A program made the translations under genes and the position numbers. From Solimonas sp. SE-A11 (GTDB taxonomy: Bacteria > Pseudomonadota > Gammaproteobacteria > Nevskiales > Nevskiaceae), in NCBI RefSeq assembly GCF_030345715.1, contig NZ_JAUASX010000002.1, forward strand, positions 248,001-312,000: a stretch of DNA of 64,000 bases, given 5' to 3'. Shown piece by piece: positions 17,875-26,689 of the stretch. Every line of letters starts with the position of its first letter. The first letter of the stretch is position 1. The notes below the pieces were generated by a model. The model did not search any database. It was not told where the DNA came from and was given only the letters and a program-made list of their open reading frames with translations.

Positions 17875-18879
17875 ATGCAAATTTCCCGAAGCATCTACAG
17901 TGTGGTGCAGATGGTGGACACGGCAGCCGAATGCGGCCTGAGCACCCATGCCTGCCTGGCCGGCTCGAACATCGAGCCCGAGCAGTTGCTGCAACTGGAA
18001 TCCCAGATCTACCCGCAGCAGGAATTTGCCGTCATCGCCAACATCGTGCGCGAGCTTCCGCATGTGCCGGCACTGGGCCTGCGCATGGCGGCGCGCTTCC
18101 ACATGCCGGTCTATGGGGTGCTGACTTTCGCCATGTGCAGTTGTGCCACGGCAGGTGATGCCATCGACCTTGGCCTCAGCTATCACGAGCTGAGTTTCAC
18201 CCTGGTGGAAAAGCACCAGCAGGTGATCGGCAACGATCTGGTCTTCACCTTCGGCGATCGCCACATCCCGGCCCCGCTGCGCCAGATCATCGTGGAGCGG
18301 GACATGTTCGCCCTGCCCCGTGTCATGGACGAGGTGTTCTCGCGCCAGATGCCCAAGCGCCAGGTGCGCTTCGCCTTCAGCGCGCCGCCGCATGCGAAGC
18401 TCTATTCGGAACTTCTGGGCCTCGAACCTGAATTCGATGCGCCTGCGCATCAGATCGTGGTGGATGCGGATTTCCGGAAGATCCCCATGCCCCAGGCCAA
18501 CGCCGCCACGCTGCGGCATTGCCAGGCACAGTTGCAGGCCATCGTCGCCAAGCACAAGACCTGGGGCGGTACCTCGGGCCGGGTGCGCGACATGCTGCTG
18601 CGCCACCCCGCGATGGGCCCGGACATGGAAGCCGTGGCGGCGGAGCTGCGCATGACCTCGCGCAACCTGCGCCGCATGCTGGAGGCGGAGAACACATCCT
18701 TCCGCGAGATCGCGGACGAGGTGCGGCAGACTCTCGCCGAGGAATTGCTGGGCCTGGGGAAGTTCAGCGTGAAGGACGTCGCGGCCCGGCTGGGTTACAG
18801 CGAGGTGTCGAGCTTCACCAATGCCTTCAAGCGCTGGACCGGCCGCGCCCCGCGCGACTGGCGTTCAGGGCAACGCTAG
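17875..18879 (+). CDS. AraC-family transcriptional regulator (arabinose-binding-like sensor domain)
   Basis: A 334-residue regulator of the OruR/ArgR-like AraC branch. The N-terminal ligand domain (about 1-200) includes the typical PALGLRMAARFHMPVYGVLTFAM segment, and the C-terminal double HTH (about 235-334) includes VAAELRMTSRNLRRMLEAENTSF and VAARLGYSEVSSFTNAFKRWTGRAPRDW. It stands between two paralogous esterase genes and is divergent from esterase 1 across 356 bases. That gap also holds a tiny reading frame with a good ribosome site at 17710-17763. Its stop shares the four bases CTAG with the stop of the convergent LuxR gene. It is the natural candidate to bind the repeated operators of this island; the ligand is unknown. 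Confidence 0.9.
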   Translation: MQISRSIYSVVQMVDTAAECGLSTHACLAGSNIEPEQLLQLESQIYPQQEFAVIANIVRELPHVPALGLRMAARFHMPVYGVLTFAMCSCATAGDAIDLGLSYHELSFTLVEKHQQVIGNDLVFTFGDRHIPAPLRQIIVERDMFALPRVMDEVFSRQMPKRQVRFAFSAPPHAKLYSELLGLEPEFDAPAHQIVVDADFRKIPMPQANAATLRHCQAQLQAIVAKHKTWGGTSGRVRDMLLRHPAMGPDMEAVAAELRMTSRNLRRMLEAENTSFREIADEVRQTLAEELLGLGKFSVKDVAARLGYSEVSSFTNAFKRWTGRAPRDWRSGQR

Positions 18880-19127
18880 CCCCTGGCAGCTTCCAACGGC
18901 ACGAGGGCACTTTCACGCGCGATGCGGACGGCATCGCGCTTTCCGCTGGCGCCTAGCTTTCCGTAGATATTACGGAGGTGGCATTTCACCGTGCTGCGGC
19001 TGATGCTCAGCTCATGGGCGATATCGTCCGTGGAGCCTCCCGTCAGCAGACCTGACAACACCGCCTGCTCGCGCGAGGTCAACGGCTCCCTACCTCCGGC
19101 CATCACCTGCATCCTGCGCATCCGCAT
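18876..19127 (-). CDS. LuxR-type HTH-only protein
   Basis: An 83-residue protein that is essentially one GerE/LuxR helix-turn-helix: LTSREQAVLSGLLTGGSTDD, then IAHELSISRSTVKCHLRNIYGKL, then a short basic tail. A normal LuxR or MalT-like regulator would have 150-800 residues of sensor domain before it. The frame stays open upstream to 19787, but only by overlapping the esterase 2 gene out of frame, so the domain was either never attached or lost. Start ATG at 19127, 33 bases after the esterase 2 stop; it is likely co-transcribed. It may be an independent small regulator like GerE or a remnant of a larger one. Confidence 0.75.
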   Translation of the reverse strand: MRMRRMQVMAGGREPLTSREQAVLSGLLTGGSTDDIAHELSISRSTVKCHLRNIYGKLGASGKRDAVRIARESALVPLEAARG

Positions 19128-19159
19128 CACTCCCCGTCCGCCGGCATTGCCGCGCGAGC

Positions 19160-20227
19160 TCAAGACCGGGACTTTACGCAGGGCAGCGAGGTGTCCGACA
19201 GGCGGAAGCGCTTGAAGAAGGCCCAGGTCAGCTCCGCCCCGCTGGGCGCCAGCGGATCGGTGAAGCCGCGCAGTTGGGGGTCGTCCGATCCACCGGGCCA
19301 GTAGTGCGCCATCTCTTCGATCCGCACCTGTTCGAGAATGCGGCATCCATCCTCGTCCTGATAGATGTCGATGTGGTACGGATATCCACTCGGCGGCGTC
19401 ACATCGACGGTTTCCGTGGGAGACAGCGGGAACGGAGCGTTCAGGTTGCCGGACGCCACCAGGTTGTTCGTCATCAGCCACTGCCGGACGGCATGTACGC
19501 CACTCGCGGGCGTGGCGGCGGGGTCCTTGTCGCCCTGGATGTTGATGACCGGCAGTACGCGCGTGCGCGGGCCCATCGCCTGGTAGGCCGCCAGCGCCAG
19601 CAGTTCGGGACGCAGCAGCAAGGGGCCGAGGGGCTGGCCAATGCCTGCCAGGCCGATCCCGTAGGCGCCGGATTCCACCAGGCCGATGGCAGCATACAGA
19701 TCGGGATAGGTCGCGCCCATGATGCTGGTCATCCATCCCCCGGCCGACATGCCCACGATATAGACGCGCTCCGGGTCCACGTTCCACGTGGCCATGGTCT
19801 GGCGCGTGAGCTCCGCGATAGCCTGGGCATCTCCGACATCCCGCTGCATCTCCAGCGGGTTGTAGAAATGCCAGGACTGCAGCGGATGCTGGCCCAGGGC
19901 GCTATCGGTCTCGTGATCCGGATACATCACGATGAAGCGTTCACGCACGGCAATCGGATCGAACAGGTTCGACGCACGCTGCTGCTCGGCCGTGGTGTTG
20001 GCACCATGCAGGACCACCACCAGGGGCGCCGGATTGCCGGGCCGCAGGGAACCCGGCACGTAGACCAGGCTGCGGTACTGCCCGAAGGCGTTGGAGTAGT
20101 AGATCTCCGCGTTCGTGTCCGGCGGCTCGACCTCGTCCGATCTGCCGTTTGAACATCCGGCCAAGCAGAGCGCCAGGAGCCCGAAAGCAATTGCCAGCCG
20201 GCCATGCTGCCTGCCGATGACCTTCAT
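19160..20227 (-). CDS. secreted lipoprotein esterase, PHB-depolymerase-like (paralogue 2)
   Basis: A 355-residue alpha/beta hydrolase with a lipoprotein signal (lipobox LCLAGC, about residues 20-25), HGAN oxyanion segment, nucleophile elbow GMSAGG, Asp in QGDKDPAA and His in AHYWPGGSDDP. It is the paralogue of the gene at 16436-17518. The start ATG at 20227 has GGAGGAGAG upstream. It is likely anchored to the cell surface or the periplasmic face of the outer membrane and acts on an ester polymer or glycan ester; the substrate is unknown. It probably belongs to a unit with the unknown gene upstream (20378-20737) and the LuxR-type gene downstream. Confidence 0.85.
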   Translation of the reverse strand: MKVIGRQHGRLAIAFGLLALCLAGCSNGRSDEVEPPDTNAEIYYSNAFGQYRSLVYVPGSLRPGNPAPLVVVLHGANTTAEQQRASNLFDPIAVRERFIVMYPDHETDSALGQHPLQSWHFYNPLEMQRDVGDAQAIAELTRQTMATWNVDPERVYIVGMSAGGWMTSIMGATYPDLYAAIGLVESGAYGIGLAGIGQPLGPLLLRPELLALAAYQAMGPRTRVLPVINIQGDKDPAATPASGVHAVRQWLMTNNLVASGNLNAPFPLSPTETVDVTPPSGYPYHIDIYQDEDGCRILEQVRIEEMAHYWPGGSDDPQLRGFTDPLAPSGAELTWAFFKRFRLSDTSLPCVKSRS

Positions 20228-20377
20228 GTTTCTCTCCTCCCATGACTTTTTATGTGCCGTCAGGCCGCTTGCGCCGGAGAACGGCGCCGCGCTGCAGCGA
20301 TATCTGGAACTGGCCGGGCCCGGGAGTGGCTTGGCGCAGGAACAAAAGTACTCAAGAAGGCCGGCAAGGCCAATGGC

Positions 20378-20737
20378 TCAGCCCCCCGCGCGCGCCGGAA
20401 CTGCCGAAGCCCGTCGGCGCCCAAGCCTCGGCGGAGCCACGGTGCCGGCTGGCGATGCTGGTGCAGCCGGCTGGGCTTCCTGGGGGACAGCCACCCCGGT
20501 GATCATCTGGTAGACCCTCGATGCGTCGGCAAAGGAAAAGAAGTCGCCCACGGCGATCGCCGGCCGGCCCGACGCAAGTCCGAAGAGACACCAGAAAGCC
20601 CTGCCCCGGCTCGTGAATGCCATCTTCAATGCCGCATCGCGGCTGGCGCAGCGCTGTACCAGTCCGTTCTGCCCGTCCTCGTAGACGGGGCAAATCTCGT
20701 ATCGGGAAAATCGGTCGGCGGCCAAAGGCACTTCCAT
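20378..20737 (-). CDS. hypothetical protein, unknown
   Basis: A 119-residue reading frame with natural-looking composition: an ordered first part (SRYEICPVYEDGQNGLVQRC, then GRAFWCLFGLASGRPAIAVGDFFSFADASRVYQMITG) and a proline/alanine-rich tail. No signal peptide or known domain is recognised. It is supported by a promoter element at 20773-20846 placed 36 bases before its start and nearly duplicated before the beta-helix gene. A five-codon open frame (ATG at 20755) runs in frame into TGAATG at the start, so translation may be re-initiated. It may be the first gene of a unit with esterase 2. Confidence 0.5.
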   Translation of the reverse strand: MEVPLAADRFSRYEICPVYEDGQNGLVQRCASRDAALKMAFTSRGRAFWCLFGLASGRPAIAVGDFFSFADASRVYQMITGVAVPQEAQPAAPASPAGTVAPPRLGRRRASAVPARAGG

Positions 20738-20772
20738 TCATGCGGCAGACTGCATCGACACACCCTGCCGGC

Positions 20773-20846
20773 GCAGATTAGGAATTTGTGGAGCGCATTC
20801 AAATGCTCGCACCGGACGCGAGTTGTTCTTTCCGGCCATTGATGAC
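20773..20846 (-). promoter_or_regulatory. 74-bp promoter/operator element, copy 1
   Basis: This stretch is about 72% identical, without gaps, to 22554-22627 (53 of 74 bases by hand count). On the minus strand it holds CCGG and TCCGG repeats spaced 20 bp, then TTGAAT, 16 bases, and TAATCT, a good -35/-10 pair. The two copies lie in the same orientation before different genes, so this is a shared regulated promoter and not a coding duplication. Confidence 0.7.
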
Positions 20847-20890
20847 CCGCCGCGGCCTGCTGCATCGCAGCACCGCGGCGGGGATCCGGC

Positions 20891-22510
20891 TCAGTTCGGT
20901 TGATGGAAGCCGCGTGTCGGTGCGACGGCTGGCGACAGCGGATTACCGAAGTAGTCGCGCGCGCCGTTATCCGTGATGAAAGCACCCGCGCCCACGGCCG
21001 GTGAGCCAGGCAGCAGCCCGTAGCCCGCCACCGTGTAGAGGCCGTCCGGCGCCACCGTCAGTGGAGCGATCATCTGCGGGTCGGCGGTGATCTTGTAGGC
21101 GTCGGCCGGCTCGCCCGCCGTGTGATTGCCGAAGATGAGGTTGTGGCTGATCGTGGTGCCGCGGCCCTTCGGCTGTTCCCAGGCACCCGTACCGTGATTG
21201 ACGATCACGTTGTTCTGGAAGCTCCAGGTGTTGTTGTTGTCGCCGTCCCAGCCGAGCTGGAAGGTGGGGCGCGACGAGAGGCCCGGCGCGATATAGACCG
21301 TGTTGTTGTAGATCTTCGAGCCGGACAGCAGGCCACTGGAGAGCGTGAAGACGCCGTTAGTGACGAACGCGTCGTTGACGCTGAGGTTGTAGCGCACGGT
21401 GGCGTTCGAGCCGGAGAAGTTTCCGCCCATCAGCAGGACCATGCCGCCTTCGTTGTCGTGGCTGTAGTTGTACTGCACGATGGAGTTGTAGGCCATCAGG
21501 TCGACATCGTAGGCCTGGCCGTCGACGACGTTGTGGCGCACGCCGGAGACCTCGTTGAACTGCATGATGCTGTTCGTGGTCTTGGCGATGAACATGCCGA
21601 CGGTGCCCGGCTGGGTCGTCCCTGCCACCGTGACCAGGCCGGCCGTGTCGATGCGGTTGCGCTCGATAAGGTTGTTGATCGAGCCCGAGAGGATGATGCC
21701 GTCGCCCTCGATGTCCTTCAGCCGGTTGCCGGCGATCGTGACGTTCTTGCTCAGCATGGCCTGGTTCACGATGTAGAACAGGATGCCCGTCGAGTAGTCG
21801 TTGAAAGCGATGCCGGTGCGGCCAACACGCTCGATGACGTTGTCCAGGACCTGCACGCCATCGAAGCTACTGCCGCCGTTGGAGAGGCCGTTCATTACGT
21901 CGGCGATGACGGCGATGCCGCCGTTGGTCTGCGGGTTGGCGCCGGTGCAGACGAAGCAGCCGTTGACATCGTGCACGTAGTTGTCGCGGATGATGATGCC
22001 GGACCGGAGCTGACCGCTGGCGTTGTAGACCATGATGCCGCTGCGGTTGCTGCCCGGCTGCATCACGGTGCCCACGTTGTTCTTGCCCGTGTCGTTGGTG
22101 ACCTCGAGCCCGCTCACGGTCCAGTAGGAGACGCTCTTCAGCAGTACCGCGGCCCCACCCGCGCCACCACCGGCCACGTCGCGCCCGTCGATGATCGGGC
22201 GCGGGCCTTCGCCGTAGGAGCCGATGGTGATGGGATTGCCGCTCACGCCCGAGCCCTTGGGGTTTAGCTGTTCCACCCACTGCTGCCCGGCCCGCAGCAG
22301 GATCTTGTCTCCCGCCGAGAAGGTCGTGGCGTTGACCTTGGCCAGCGTCTTCCAGGGCGCTGCCTGGCTGGTGCCGGGATTGCCGTCCGCTCCGGCAGTG
22401 GCGTCAATGTAGTACGTCGTGTTCAAGGCGGATGCCGCCGTGGCGGCGAACAGCGCGCCCATGCCCATGAGAGCGCCAGCCAGCGCCCCGATCCTGCGAT
22501 TGCTACCCAT
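20891..22510 (-). CDS. secreted right-handed parallel beta-helix protein
   Basis: A 539-residue exported protein. A Sec signal peptide (about 1-28, ending ATAASA) precedes TYYIDATAGADGNPGTSQAAPWKTL, the usual start of DUF1565-type beta-helix domains. Repeating rungs such as VSGLEVTNDTG, IIIRDNYVHDV, VQVLDNVIERV, VTIAGNRLKDI and IYNNTVYIAPG then follow. The fold is used by pectate lyases, alginate and chondroitin lyases, and surface adhesins; no clear lyase active site is visible. The start ATG at 22510 has GGGAGGGAG upstream and a strong promoter element at 22554-22627. It is plausibly a polysaccharide-binding or degrading partner of the neighbouring esterases. Confidence 0.88.
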   Translation of the reverse strand: MGSNRRIGALAGALMGMGALFAATAASALNTTYYIDATAGADGNPGTSQAAPWKTLAKVNATTFSAGDKILLRAGQQWVEQLNPKGSGVSGNPITIGSYGEGPRPIIDGRDVAGGGAGGAAVLLKSVSYWTVSGLEVTNDTGKNNVGTVMQPGSNRSGIMVYNASGQLRSGIIIRDNYVHDVNGCFVCTGANPQTNGGIAVIADVMNGLSNGGSSFDGVQVLDNVIERVGRTGIAFNDYSTGILFYIVNQAMLSKNVTIAGNRLKDIEGDGIILSGSINNLIERNRIDTAGLVTVAGTTQPGTVGMFIAKTTNSIMQFNEVSGVRHNVVDGQAYDVDLMAYNSIVQYNYSHDNEGGMVLLMGGNFSGSNATVRYNLSVNDAFVTNGVFTLSSGLLSGSKIYNNTVYIAPGLSSRPTFQLGWDGDNNNTWSFQNNVIVNHGTGAWEQPKGRGTTISHNLIFGNHTAGEPADAYKITADPQMIAPLTVAPDGLYTVAGYGLLPGSPAVGAGAFITDNGARDYFGNPLSPAVAPTRGFHQPN

Positions 22511-22553
22511 CAGAGCTCCCTCCCTGGTGTGATGGTCCCGGTTGGGACGCTGC

Positions 22554-22627
22554 GCACATTAAGAATTCACGGGGCCGCTTCAAATGCTCGCGTCGGACGG
22601 CAATTGCTTAATTCGGACATTGACGAC
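22554..22627 (-). promoter_or_regulatory. 74-bp promoter/operator element, copy 2
   Basis: Near-duplicate of 20773-20846. On the minus strand TCCGAA and TCCGAC are exactly 20 bases apart, then eight bases, then TTGAAG, 16 bases, TAATGT. The predicted start of transcription is about 39 bases before the beta-helix gene. The two-helical-turn spacing is what AraC-family dimers bind. Confidence 0.7.
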
Positions 22628-22660
22628 GGTCTGCCTGCCCGAGGCCTTCACCTTAATACT

Positions 22661-22672
22661 TGACTTAAGTCA
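22661..22672. promoter_or_regulatory. perfect 12-bp palindrome TGACTTAAGTCA
   Basis: A perfect palindrome between the beta-helix promoter and the cytochrome remnant, in an AT-rich patch unlike its surroundings. It is a likely protein-binding site; the factor is unknown. Confidence 0.35.
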
Positions 22673-22686
22673 CATTTAAACATTGA

Positions 22687-23001
22687 ATGGGCCATCAGAT
22701 AACGCAGCGACACGATGTCATGGCCTGTGGCGTCGGCACCCTGGCCTTTGTCGACTGCAACCCCATCATCGGCGGGACGCCGCTGGTACAGCAGGTGCTG
22801 CAGGCCATCTACGGCAACGTACTGTTGGCCTGGAACCTGGGGCAATTGCCGATCTTCCTGCAGGTGGCCCCACAGCAGGCCGAGGCCCGCAAGATCTACA
22901 ACACCCACCTGTACAGCCAGGGCAACCAGGGCCACGACTTCACCACCGTGCTCACCGACACCGAGCGCGAGGCGATCATCGAATACCTGAAGACCCTGTA
23001 G
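22687..23001 (+). pseudogene. remnant of a c-type (di-haem, peroxidase/RoxA-like) cytochrome
   Basis: A 104-residue reading frame whose last 36 residues (IYNTHLYSQGNQGHDFTTVL, then TDTEREAIIEYLKTL) match the C-terminal signature of di-haem cytochrome c peroxidase-like and rubber-oxygenase-like proteins, which end ...GHEF..LSDxERxALIEYLKTL. No CxxCH haem site and no signal peptide is present, so at most the tail of the protein survives. The first 68 residues are not recognised. It may be a decayed member of the esterase/beta-helix island. An intact small protein is possible but less likely. Confidence 0.45.
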
Positions 23002-23068
23002 AAGATCCCGCGGGAATCCTGTAGCGACACGTCCGGCATGGACCGAATCGCGCTTTCGCATTGGCCCT

Positions 23069-23112
23069 GAGGCCGCCTGATCAGCTAATGTCCGGCTGAT
23101 ACAGGCGGCCTC
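23069..23112. repeat. long imperfect inverted repeat
   Basis: Arms GAGGCCGCCTGATCAGC (23069-23085) and GCTGAT-A-CAGGCGGCCTC (23095-23112), with one bulged A and a nine-base loop. There is no T tract, so it is not a standard terminator. It lies 112 bases before the hybrid kinase gene and could be a leader structure or protein-binding palindrome. The rest of 23002-23223 shows nothing else. Confidence 0.55.
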
Positions 23113-23223
23113 GTTGCCACACCCTCCAGGGCGTGCAATCTGCAATGCGGACGCCCTTCGAGAACTCATTGCCAGGAAGGCTGGAAGTTTTCCGGCAGTC
23201 CCCGCCCGCTACAGGATTCGCCG

Positions 23224-26200
23224 ATGAACCCGCAGTCGCCTGCCCCCGCCGCCGTCTCCGACCTGCGCAGCATTCCCTGGCTGCCGCCGCGCGCGACGCT
23301 GGCCTTCGCGGTAGCCGTGATGGCGGTGATTTCGATCGCGGGCATGTCCTTCAGCGCCCTGCAGGCCCGCAGCGCCAGCCGCGAGGCGATTGCGCGCACC
23401 ATGACCACGCTGGAGAGCCTGCAGCGTGCCATTTCGGCGGTAAAGGACGCGGAAACCGGCCAGCGCGGCTTCCTGCTCACCGGCGAGGAGCCCTACCTGG
23501 CGCCGCACTCCCAGGCCACTGCCCAGATTCCCGGAGAAATCCAGGGACTGCGGAATCTCATGAAGGGCAACGAGGCGCAGACCCGGCGCGTGGACAAGCT
23601 GGAGAACCTGATCCAGCAGAAGCTGGATGAACTGGAGCGCACCATCGCCCTGCGCCGCGACAAGGGCATCGAAGCCGCCTTGGCCGCCGTCTATTCCGAC
23701 CGCGGCAAGGAAGTGATGGACGACATCCGCACCCTGGTCACCCAAATGGAAGCGGCCGAACGTGCGGAGCTTGCCACTCGACAGGACGAATGGACCGGTG
23801 CGGCCACCCTGTCCTCGCTGGTGACCTGGGGTGGCTCTGGCCTGCTGCTGGCGCTGATCCTGATCGGCGCCGTCTTCGCCTCCCGCGACTACCGCACTCG
23901 CGAAAAGGAGATCTGGCTCAAGGCCGGGCAGATGGGCCTGGCCATGCGCCTGCAGGGCGAGCAGCGCCTGGACCAGCTCGGCGAGAGCCTGCTGTCCTTC
24001 CTCGGCCAGTTCCTGAGCGCCCAGGTGGGTGCGGTCTACATGCCGGATCACGGCCGCCTGCGCCGCTTTGCCGGCTACGCCCTGCCGGGCGACGACAGCA
24101 CGGCGGAACTGCGCGCCACGGAGGGGCTGGTGGGCCAGGCCGTACGTGAGCAGCGCACGCTGCTGGTACGCGAGGTGCCGCCGGGCTACCTGCCGGTCAG
24201 CTCCAGCCTGGGCCGCGCCGATTCGACCACCCTGTTGATCGCGCCAGCGGTTGTGGATGGCAAGACCCAGGCCGTCATCGAGCTGGGCTTCTTCCGTCCA
24301 CTGCTGCCGGAAGAGCAGGAGCTGATGGACCGCGTCTCCGAGATGCTGGCCGTGGCGGTGCGCACTTCGCGCGATCGCACCCGGCTCGAGGAACTGCTGG
24401 AGGAAACCCAGCGCCAGAGCGAGGAGCTGCAGTCCCAGCAGGAGGAGCTGCGCGTCAGCAACGAGGAGCTGGAGGAGCAGAGCCGCGCCTTGCGCGAATC
24501 CGCCGTGCGCCTGGAGTCGCAGCAGACCGAGCTGGAGCAAACCAACAGCCAGCTCGAGGAGCAGACGCAGATGCTGGCGGCGCAGCGCGACGAACTGGAG
24601 CGCGCGCAGACCAGCCTCGAGCACAAGGCGCGGGACCTGGAGCGATCCAACCAGTACAAGAGCGAGTTCCTGGCCAACATGAGCCACGAGTTGCGCACGC
24701 CGCTGAACTCCTCCCTGATCCTGGCCAAGCTGCTGGCGGACAACAAGCAGGGCAACCTCAGCGAGGAGCAAGTGCGCTTCGCACAGACCATTTCCTCCGC
24801 CGGCAACGACCTGCTGGCACTGATCAACGACATCCTCGACCTGTCGAAGATCGAGGCGGGCAAGGTCGAGGTGCTGGTGGAATCCATGCCGGTCGCGCGC
24901 ACGCTGGAATCGCTGGCGGCCGGCTTCGAGCCGGTGGCGCGGCAGAACGGCCTGGATTTCGGCATCCACGTGGAGCCGGGCACGCCCGAGTTCATCGACA
25001 CCGACCCGCAGCGACTCGGGCAGATCCTGCGCAACCTGCTGTCCAATGCCCTCAAGTTCACCGAGAAGGGCCGCGTCAGTGTGACGACCCGCAGCCTGCC
25101 GGGCCAGCGCATCAGCTTCACCGTGCGCGACAGCGGCATCGGTATCCCGGAGGCACAGCAAGGCATCATCTTCGAGGCCTTCCGCCAGGCAGACGGCAGC
25201 ACCCACCGCAAGTACGGCGGCACCGGCCTGGGCCTGTCGATCTCGCGCGACCTGGCGCGGCTGCTGGGCGGCGACATCACGGTGGAGAGCACGCCCGGAC
25301 AGGGCAGCGCCTTCACGGTGGAACTGCCGCTGAAGGCCCCGGCACCGGGAACGGTGGAGTTGCCGCGTCCCACCCCCTCCCCCATGCCGGTGCCGCTGCC
25401 GGCCGCGCCGACCCGCGCCGAGATGCCGCCAGCAGCACCCCTGCCCTCGGCTGGCTTCGCCGACGACCGTGCCAGCCTGGTCAAGGATGCCCGCCTGGTG
25501 CTGGCAATCGAGGACGACCAGCGCTTCGCCGCCATCCTGCGCGACCTGGCCCACGAGATCGGCTTCCAGTGCATCGTCGCCGTCTCGGCCAGCGAGGGCC
25601 TGGCCGCCGCGGCGCACTACCGGCCCGATGCGATCCTGCTGGACATGAACCTGCCGGATCACTCCGGCCTGGGCGTGCTGGACCAGCTCAAGCACAACTC
25701 GCAGACCCGCCACATCCCCGTGCACGTGGTCTCGGTGGCGGACTACGCGCAGGAAGCGCTGGAACTGGGCGCCATCGGCTATGCGCTGAAGCCGGTCAAG
25801 CGCGAGTTGCTGGTAGAGGCCTTCCGCCGCCTGGAGCAGAAGGCCTCGCAGGTCTTGCGCCGCGTGCTGGTGGTGGAGGACGACGAGCGGCAGCGAGAGA
25901 GCATCGGCCAACTGCTGGGCGACAGCGAGGCCCAGATCGTGGGCGTGGGCAGTGCCGCAGAGGCCCTGGATCAACTGCAGTCTTCCACCTTCGACTGCAT
26001 GGTGATGGACCTGAGCTTGCCAGACTTCAGCGGCTACGAGCTGCTGGAGCGCATGGCAGCGCAGGAGGAGCTGGCCTTCCCGCCGGTGATTGTCTACACC
26101 GGCCGCTCGCTGACCCGCGACGAGGAACAGAAGCTGCGTCGCTTCTCGCGCTCCATCATCGTCAAGGACGCGCGCTCCCCAGAGCGTCTGCTGGACGAGG

Positions 26201-26676
26201 TGACGCTGTTCATCCACCAGGTGGAGTCGCGCCTGCCACCCGAGCGGCAGCGCATGCTTCAGGTCGCGCGCGACCGCGAGTTGGTGCTGGAGGGCAAGCG
26301 CATCCTGGTGGTAGAGGACGACGTGCGCAACATCTTCGCCCTGTCCAGCGTGCTGGAGCCCAAGGGTGCGAAGGTGGAGATCGCACGCAATGGCCGCGAG
26401 GCGCTGGAGTCGCTGCGCCGCAGCTATGGCCAGCCGGGCTCGACGATCGACCTGGTGCTGATGGACATCATGATGCCCGAGATGGATGGCTTCACCGCGA
26501 TGCGCGAAATCCGCCGCAACCCGGACTGGAAGCGTCTGCCGATCATCGCGCTGACCGCCAAAGCCATGAAGGACGACCAGGAGAAATGCCTGGCCGCCGG
26601 CGCCAACGACTACATCGCAAAGCCCCTGGACGTGGAGAAGCTGCTGTCCCTGGTCCGGGTCTGGATGCCGAAGTAA
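23224..26676 (+). CDS. hybrid sensor histidine kinase, CHASE3-GAF-HisKA-HATPase with three receiver domains
   Basis: An 1150-residue inner-membrane kinase. A first membrane helix (about 24-46), a periplasmic CHASE3 domain (about 47-190, [12 protein letters not shown]) and a second helix (about 195-218) are followed by a GAF-like domain (about 245-385) and a long Glu/Gln-rich coiled coil (about 390-480). Then come HisKA with His near 487 ([11 protein letters not shown]), HATPase_c ([15 protein letters not shown]), and receivers at about 758-870, 879-990 and 1026-1147 with acceptor aspartates in LLDMN, VMDLS and LMDIM. It starts a four-gene operon with CheR, CheB and another REC-kinase. The stimulus is unknown. 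Confidence 0.93.
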   Translation: MNPQSPAPAAVSDLRSIPWLPPRATLAFAVAVMAVISIAGMSFSALQARSASREAIARTMTTLESLQRAISAVKDAETGQRGFLLTGEEPYLAPHSQATAQIPGEIQGLRNLMKGNEAQTRRVDKLENLIQQKLDELERTIALRRDKGIEAALAAVYSDRGKEVMDDIRTLVTQMEAAERAELATRQDEWTGAATLSSLVTWGGSGLLLALILIGAVFASRDYRTREKEIWLKAGQMGLAMRLQGEQRLDQLGESLLSFLGQFLSAQVGAVYMPDHGRLRRFAGYALPGDDSTAELRATEGLVGQAVREQRTLLVREVPPGYLPVSSSLGRADSTTLLIAPAVVDGKTQAVIELGFFRPLLPEEQELMDRVSEMLAVAVRTSRDRTRLEELLEETQRQSEELQSQQEELRVSNEELEEQSRALRESAVRLESQQTELEQTNSQLEEQTQMLAAQRDELERAQTSLEHKARDLERSNQYKSEFLANMSHELRTPLNSSLILAKLLADNKQGNLSEEQVRFAQTISSAGNDLLALINDILDLSKIEAGKVEVLVESMPVARTLESLAAGFEPVARQNGLDFGIHVEPGTPEFIDTDPQRLGQILRNLLSNALKFTEKGRVSVTTRSLPGQRISFTVRDSGIGIPEAQQGIIFEAFRQADGSTHRKYGGTGLGLSISRDLARLLGGDITVESTPGQGSAFTVELPLKAPAPGTVELPRPTPSPMPVPLPAAPTRAEMPPAAPLPSAGFADDRASLVKDARLVLAIEDDQRFAAILRDLAHEIGFQCIVAVSASEGLAAAAHYRPDAILLDMNLPDHSGLGVLDQLKHNSQTRHIPVHVVSVADYAQEALELGAIGYALKPVKRELLVEAFRRLEQKASQVLRRVLVVEDDERQRESIGQLLGDSEAQIVGVGSAAEALDQLQSSTFDCMVMDLSLPDFSGYELLERMAAQEELAFPPVIVYTGRSLTRDEEQKLRRFSRSIIVKDARSPERLLDEVTLFIHQVESRLPPERQRMLQVARDRELVLEGKRILVVEDDVRNIFALSSVLEPKGAKVEIARNGREALESLRRSYGQPGSTIDLVLMDIMMPEMDGFTAMREIRRNPDWKRLPIIALTAKAMKDDQEKCLAAGANDYIAKPLDVEKLLSLVRVWMPK

Positions 26677-26689
26677 GGAGCGCCAGACC

